Origin: Aquila chrysaetos chrysaetos
Lineage: Eukaryota; Chordata; Aves; Accipitriformes; Accipitridae
Assembly (NCBI RefSeq): GCF_900496995.4
Contig: NC_044011.1
Coordinates: forward strand, 14,664,041 to 14,728,040
Length of the DNA: 64,000 bases
Direction of reading: 5' to 3'
Below are positions 61,153 through 64,000 of the stretch, one piece after another. The notes beneath the pieces are model-generated. The model worked only from the letters and a program-made list of their open reading frames with translations, was not told where the DNA came from and made no database searches. Position 1 is the stretch's first letter. Every line of letters starts with the position of its first letter. Made by a program: the position numbers and the translations under genes.

Positions 61153-64000
61153 GTAAGACTAACATTTAAATTGTCATGAAACTTTCATTTGGGCCCATTA
61201 ATCAAGCTTGAAATTGGCCTCTTCAGTGGATGAACACCACCAGAGTGTGATTTTTATCTTTCAGTAATACCTTTCAATGATTACTGCAAAGGGAGGAAGG
61301 TAGAGCTAAGCAGTACCCTGCTGAAAGGAATTTAGAAAATCTCTTTGGTAATTTATTTGAGCTGTTGGGAACACTTTACTTAGTTTTATGTGTTTCTGGA
61401 ACAGTAATGCATAAAAACTCCACAAGCATATAACAACAACAACAACAAAAGAACTTTTCAGAATTGCACGCACAGACTGTGAGCAATGATTTGGGCCTAG
61501 TTACAGGCAGAAATGAGAGAGGGGAAAGAGGACTTCACTGGGTGGGAAGTGATCAAAAGTAATTGGGTGTTTGGCATTTTATAATGGGAAAGAGAAACTG
61601 ACAGAACTGAAATGGTTTTGAAATGTTACTTGCAAATTTTGATTTATGTTAATAAAACATTATAATGCAAACATTTTGAGATCTCTGATAGGCAAATTGG
61701 GCAAAGTATTATCTAGAAAGAATTCAACTTTACCCAAAATATACATAAAAGATGGTTAATTTGTGAACAGTGTTTTTTTCCCCCCTGAGTGACTCTGATT
61801 CATTTTAGTCTGTTTTCGCATGCGTTAACAAAATCTGACTCGCTGTGTAATAGTGGCTAATGCTTCTCATGCTCATTGGTGTCTGTAGCTGCTGTGGCTA
61901 TTCTGAAGCAATGAGCATGCTGGCTGGCTGGCTAGCTGCTGCTACCAAGAAAAATCTGCAATAGCCAATTGCTACCTGCCTTCCCTCCATTTGACTTGGA
62001 AATGAATCTCTAAAAACTGCCTGGTGCCTGATTTTCATGTAACTTACAGTTATATAAGATTTGCTTTTTATCCTGCAGATTTCATGAATAGAAAAATATT
62101 CTGAAACTTGTCTGTCTTTATGCTAGGATAGATAATTTTACAAAATAAAATAGAAATTTAATATTCCCTGCATGCTGAATTAGAATTTGTTTTCTTTTTA
62201 AATCAATTTATACAAGACAGTTTTGAAAATGGCTTTGTTAGAACATGTTTTGATTGTTTTAATTAGAAAATTAAGCTAGTTAGGTTGTGGATGGCAACAA
62301 ACTTTTAATATTAGGTTTCTAGCTGTAGTTAGAATAGTTACAATAAAAACATAATGTTTAAGCTCCCTTTTCCAGCAGTTCAGCCCATACACAATGAATT
62401 CCTCTTGATCCCCGTTGTCCTGAAGGGCACCTTAGCCTCCCACAGATCCAATAGCAAGTTTGGGGGCTAACATTTCCTTGTGATTTCTGAGGGAGATAAT
62501 ATCAGAGTGTTGTATATAGAGCGTTGTAAATACAGGTTTAGCTTCTGTTTAGTATTTGAAGTGAAATGAAAACTTCATTTTCTTGCAGGCAAGTGGAAAG
62601 GGATCAAAAAAATTAACAATGTGAATAGGAGAAACACGCAAAAGCTGGACTATTTAGAGCTGATTGATAATATATTAAGGCTTCTCCTGTCTACTGCCTC
62701 TTACTCTTTTAACACTTCATTCATTCTATTCTTTTAACAGCAATCAGTGTAAACTACATAGTACTCATGAGACATTACAAATCTGAAATTTTCTGGAGAC
62801 ACAAGAGTACCACATCTGCATTACAAATTTTTCTCCTATAGTAGAGTCATGCCCAATTGATTTCATTGTTATAGGTATGATTAATGATCAGACTTGTGAA
62901 TGGCTGCTGGCAAAACATAGAAAACTATTTACTTAAATATTAAAGCATGTACATTCCCTGCCAAAAGTATGATAATCATACCAACTTTCCTAGCATGGAG
63001 TCACCATGTATGATTAGCTTTGTATTTACTAAGGCACAGGAGGATGCAGGAATCTGCTTCTGTAAATCTCACTAAGACTGTAAATGGGTGAAATGGTAAT
63101 TCCCATTGACTTTTGCACCTGGCTTCATTTAAACCTTTCTTAAATCCTTTTGGATGTGTATCTGCATCTTTAAAGTGCTCATAATTTTAGAATCTAGATT
63201 TGTATGACAAATGGAAGTTTCCGAAGTTCCAGATGTAAAGGGTTTTCTTATGTTGATTATTGCTGCTAAACAGGGGGGTTCTTTCTTCAGCTATGCTCTG
63301 AAATGTTTTTATTTCATCAGTTTTGAGATGCATTCCTTCTTTCTGTAGAGTCAGAATTGGTTTTGTTTGTTTAGGGAAGAAAAAAACCATACATCTATAT
63401 AGTAATATAAATATTACAGCATATATAAATAACATACACGGTGATACGCTTTGCAAGTTCCAGCCATGGTTTTGGAGGCCTAATACATTACAGAATGAAA
63501 AAAACCCTCTCTACATCAAAGAATTTCATGTGATTGTACAATGTGAAACAAGTGGAATAAAGCAAAAATGAAGACAAAGTAGCAAAGAGATGGCACATGC
63601 CTTCCCTCACTCCCTCAGAATGGTGATAAAGTCTTGCGAAAATTAGCAGCTTTTTTATCTCAGAGATTGTGTGCTATGTTGTACATGGCTGTGAGCTGTA
63701 CTACATGTATCAGTCTGGCCTGATGAGAGTGGCAACTCCTTTGTGAAAGAGCACAGCTGAGTGTCTTTGAGGGAGATGAATGTGATTGAACTTGATGAAT
63801 CTAATGTGGTATGTACTAGAGTATTGAAGAAAGATTAAAGAAAAGAAATGACAATATTATAGAAACTAATCCAAGGTAATTTATCTTCTGCTATAGTCCA
63901 AACCAGTAGTTTTGCCTTATCCCCCAGGGATTTCTCTGTGCGTTTTTTGGTAGAGGCTTATTTTACTAGATGTTCACCTATTTAGAAAGCTATTCATTAT
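61153..64000 (+). other. Likely intron of the CCDC170-like gene
   Basis: 2.8 kb of AT-rich DNA with no further exon that keeps the frame. A CAG site at 62587 was tested and meets a stop after nine codons in the required phase. A short CAA repeat is at about 61432-61449. Confidence 0.4.

Noticed and set aside
62587-62680. Possible further plus-strand exon after CTTGCAG
   Set aside because: In the phase required by the candidate second exon it reaches TAA after nine codons.
1-64000. CRISPR arrays, tRNA, rRNA, prokaryotic operons
   Set aside because: None found. Direct repeats are only simple-sequence or transposon derived, and the sequence is vertebrate.

Overview
The window is vertebrate nuclear DNA and almost certainly avian. 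CR1 LINE fragments carry the bird/reptile 3' end (ATTCTATGAT), two solo LTRs look like an ERVL-type family with 5-bp target duplications, introns are fairly short, and promoters are dense CpG islands. Gene order and strands match the 6q25.1 block of human: ZBTB2 (-), RMND1 (-), ARMT1 (+), then probably CCDC170 (+). The species cannot be named from the sequence.

Layout. 1-6.7 kb: 5' part of ZBTB2 on the minus strand (BTB exons; the zinc fingers lie beyond the left edge), with its promoter in a CpG island at about 5.0-7.7 kb. 7.7-16.6 kb: intergenic DNA with homopolymer tracts and one solo LTR. 16.8-38.8 kb: complete RMND1 on the minus strand. I could place all 11 coding exons; the joined frame encodes 449 aa. 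38.8-45.5 kb: complete ARMT1 on the plus strand, five coding exons, 440 aa, head to head with RMND1 across a shared CpG island, with a second solo LTR in its first intron. 46.6-49.1 kb: two CR1 fragments in opposite orientation. 54.3-56.4 kb: three minus-strand exons with matching splice phases whose product I do not recognise. 59.1-59.6 kb: CpG island with a first coding exon, probably CCDC170, plus a candidate second exon near 61.1 kb.

Functionally, RMND1 (mitochondrial translation support) and ARMT1 (DUF89 metal-dependent enzyme) form a housekeeping pair on a bidirectional promoter. ZBTB2 is a BTB zinc-finger transcription factor. No bacterial-type system, CRISPR array, tRNA or rRNA was found. 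The most novel item is the unrecognised minus-strand gene between ARMT1 and the 59-kb CpG island. Most long ORFs in the window are GC-rich artefacts of the CpG islands.
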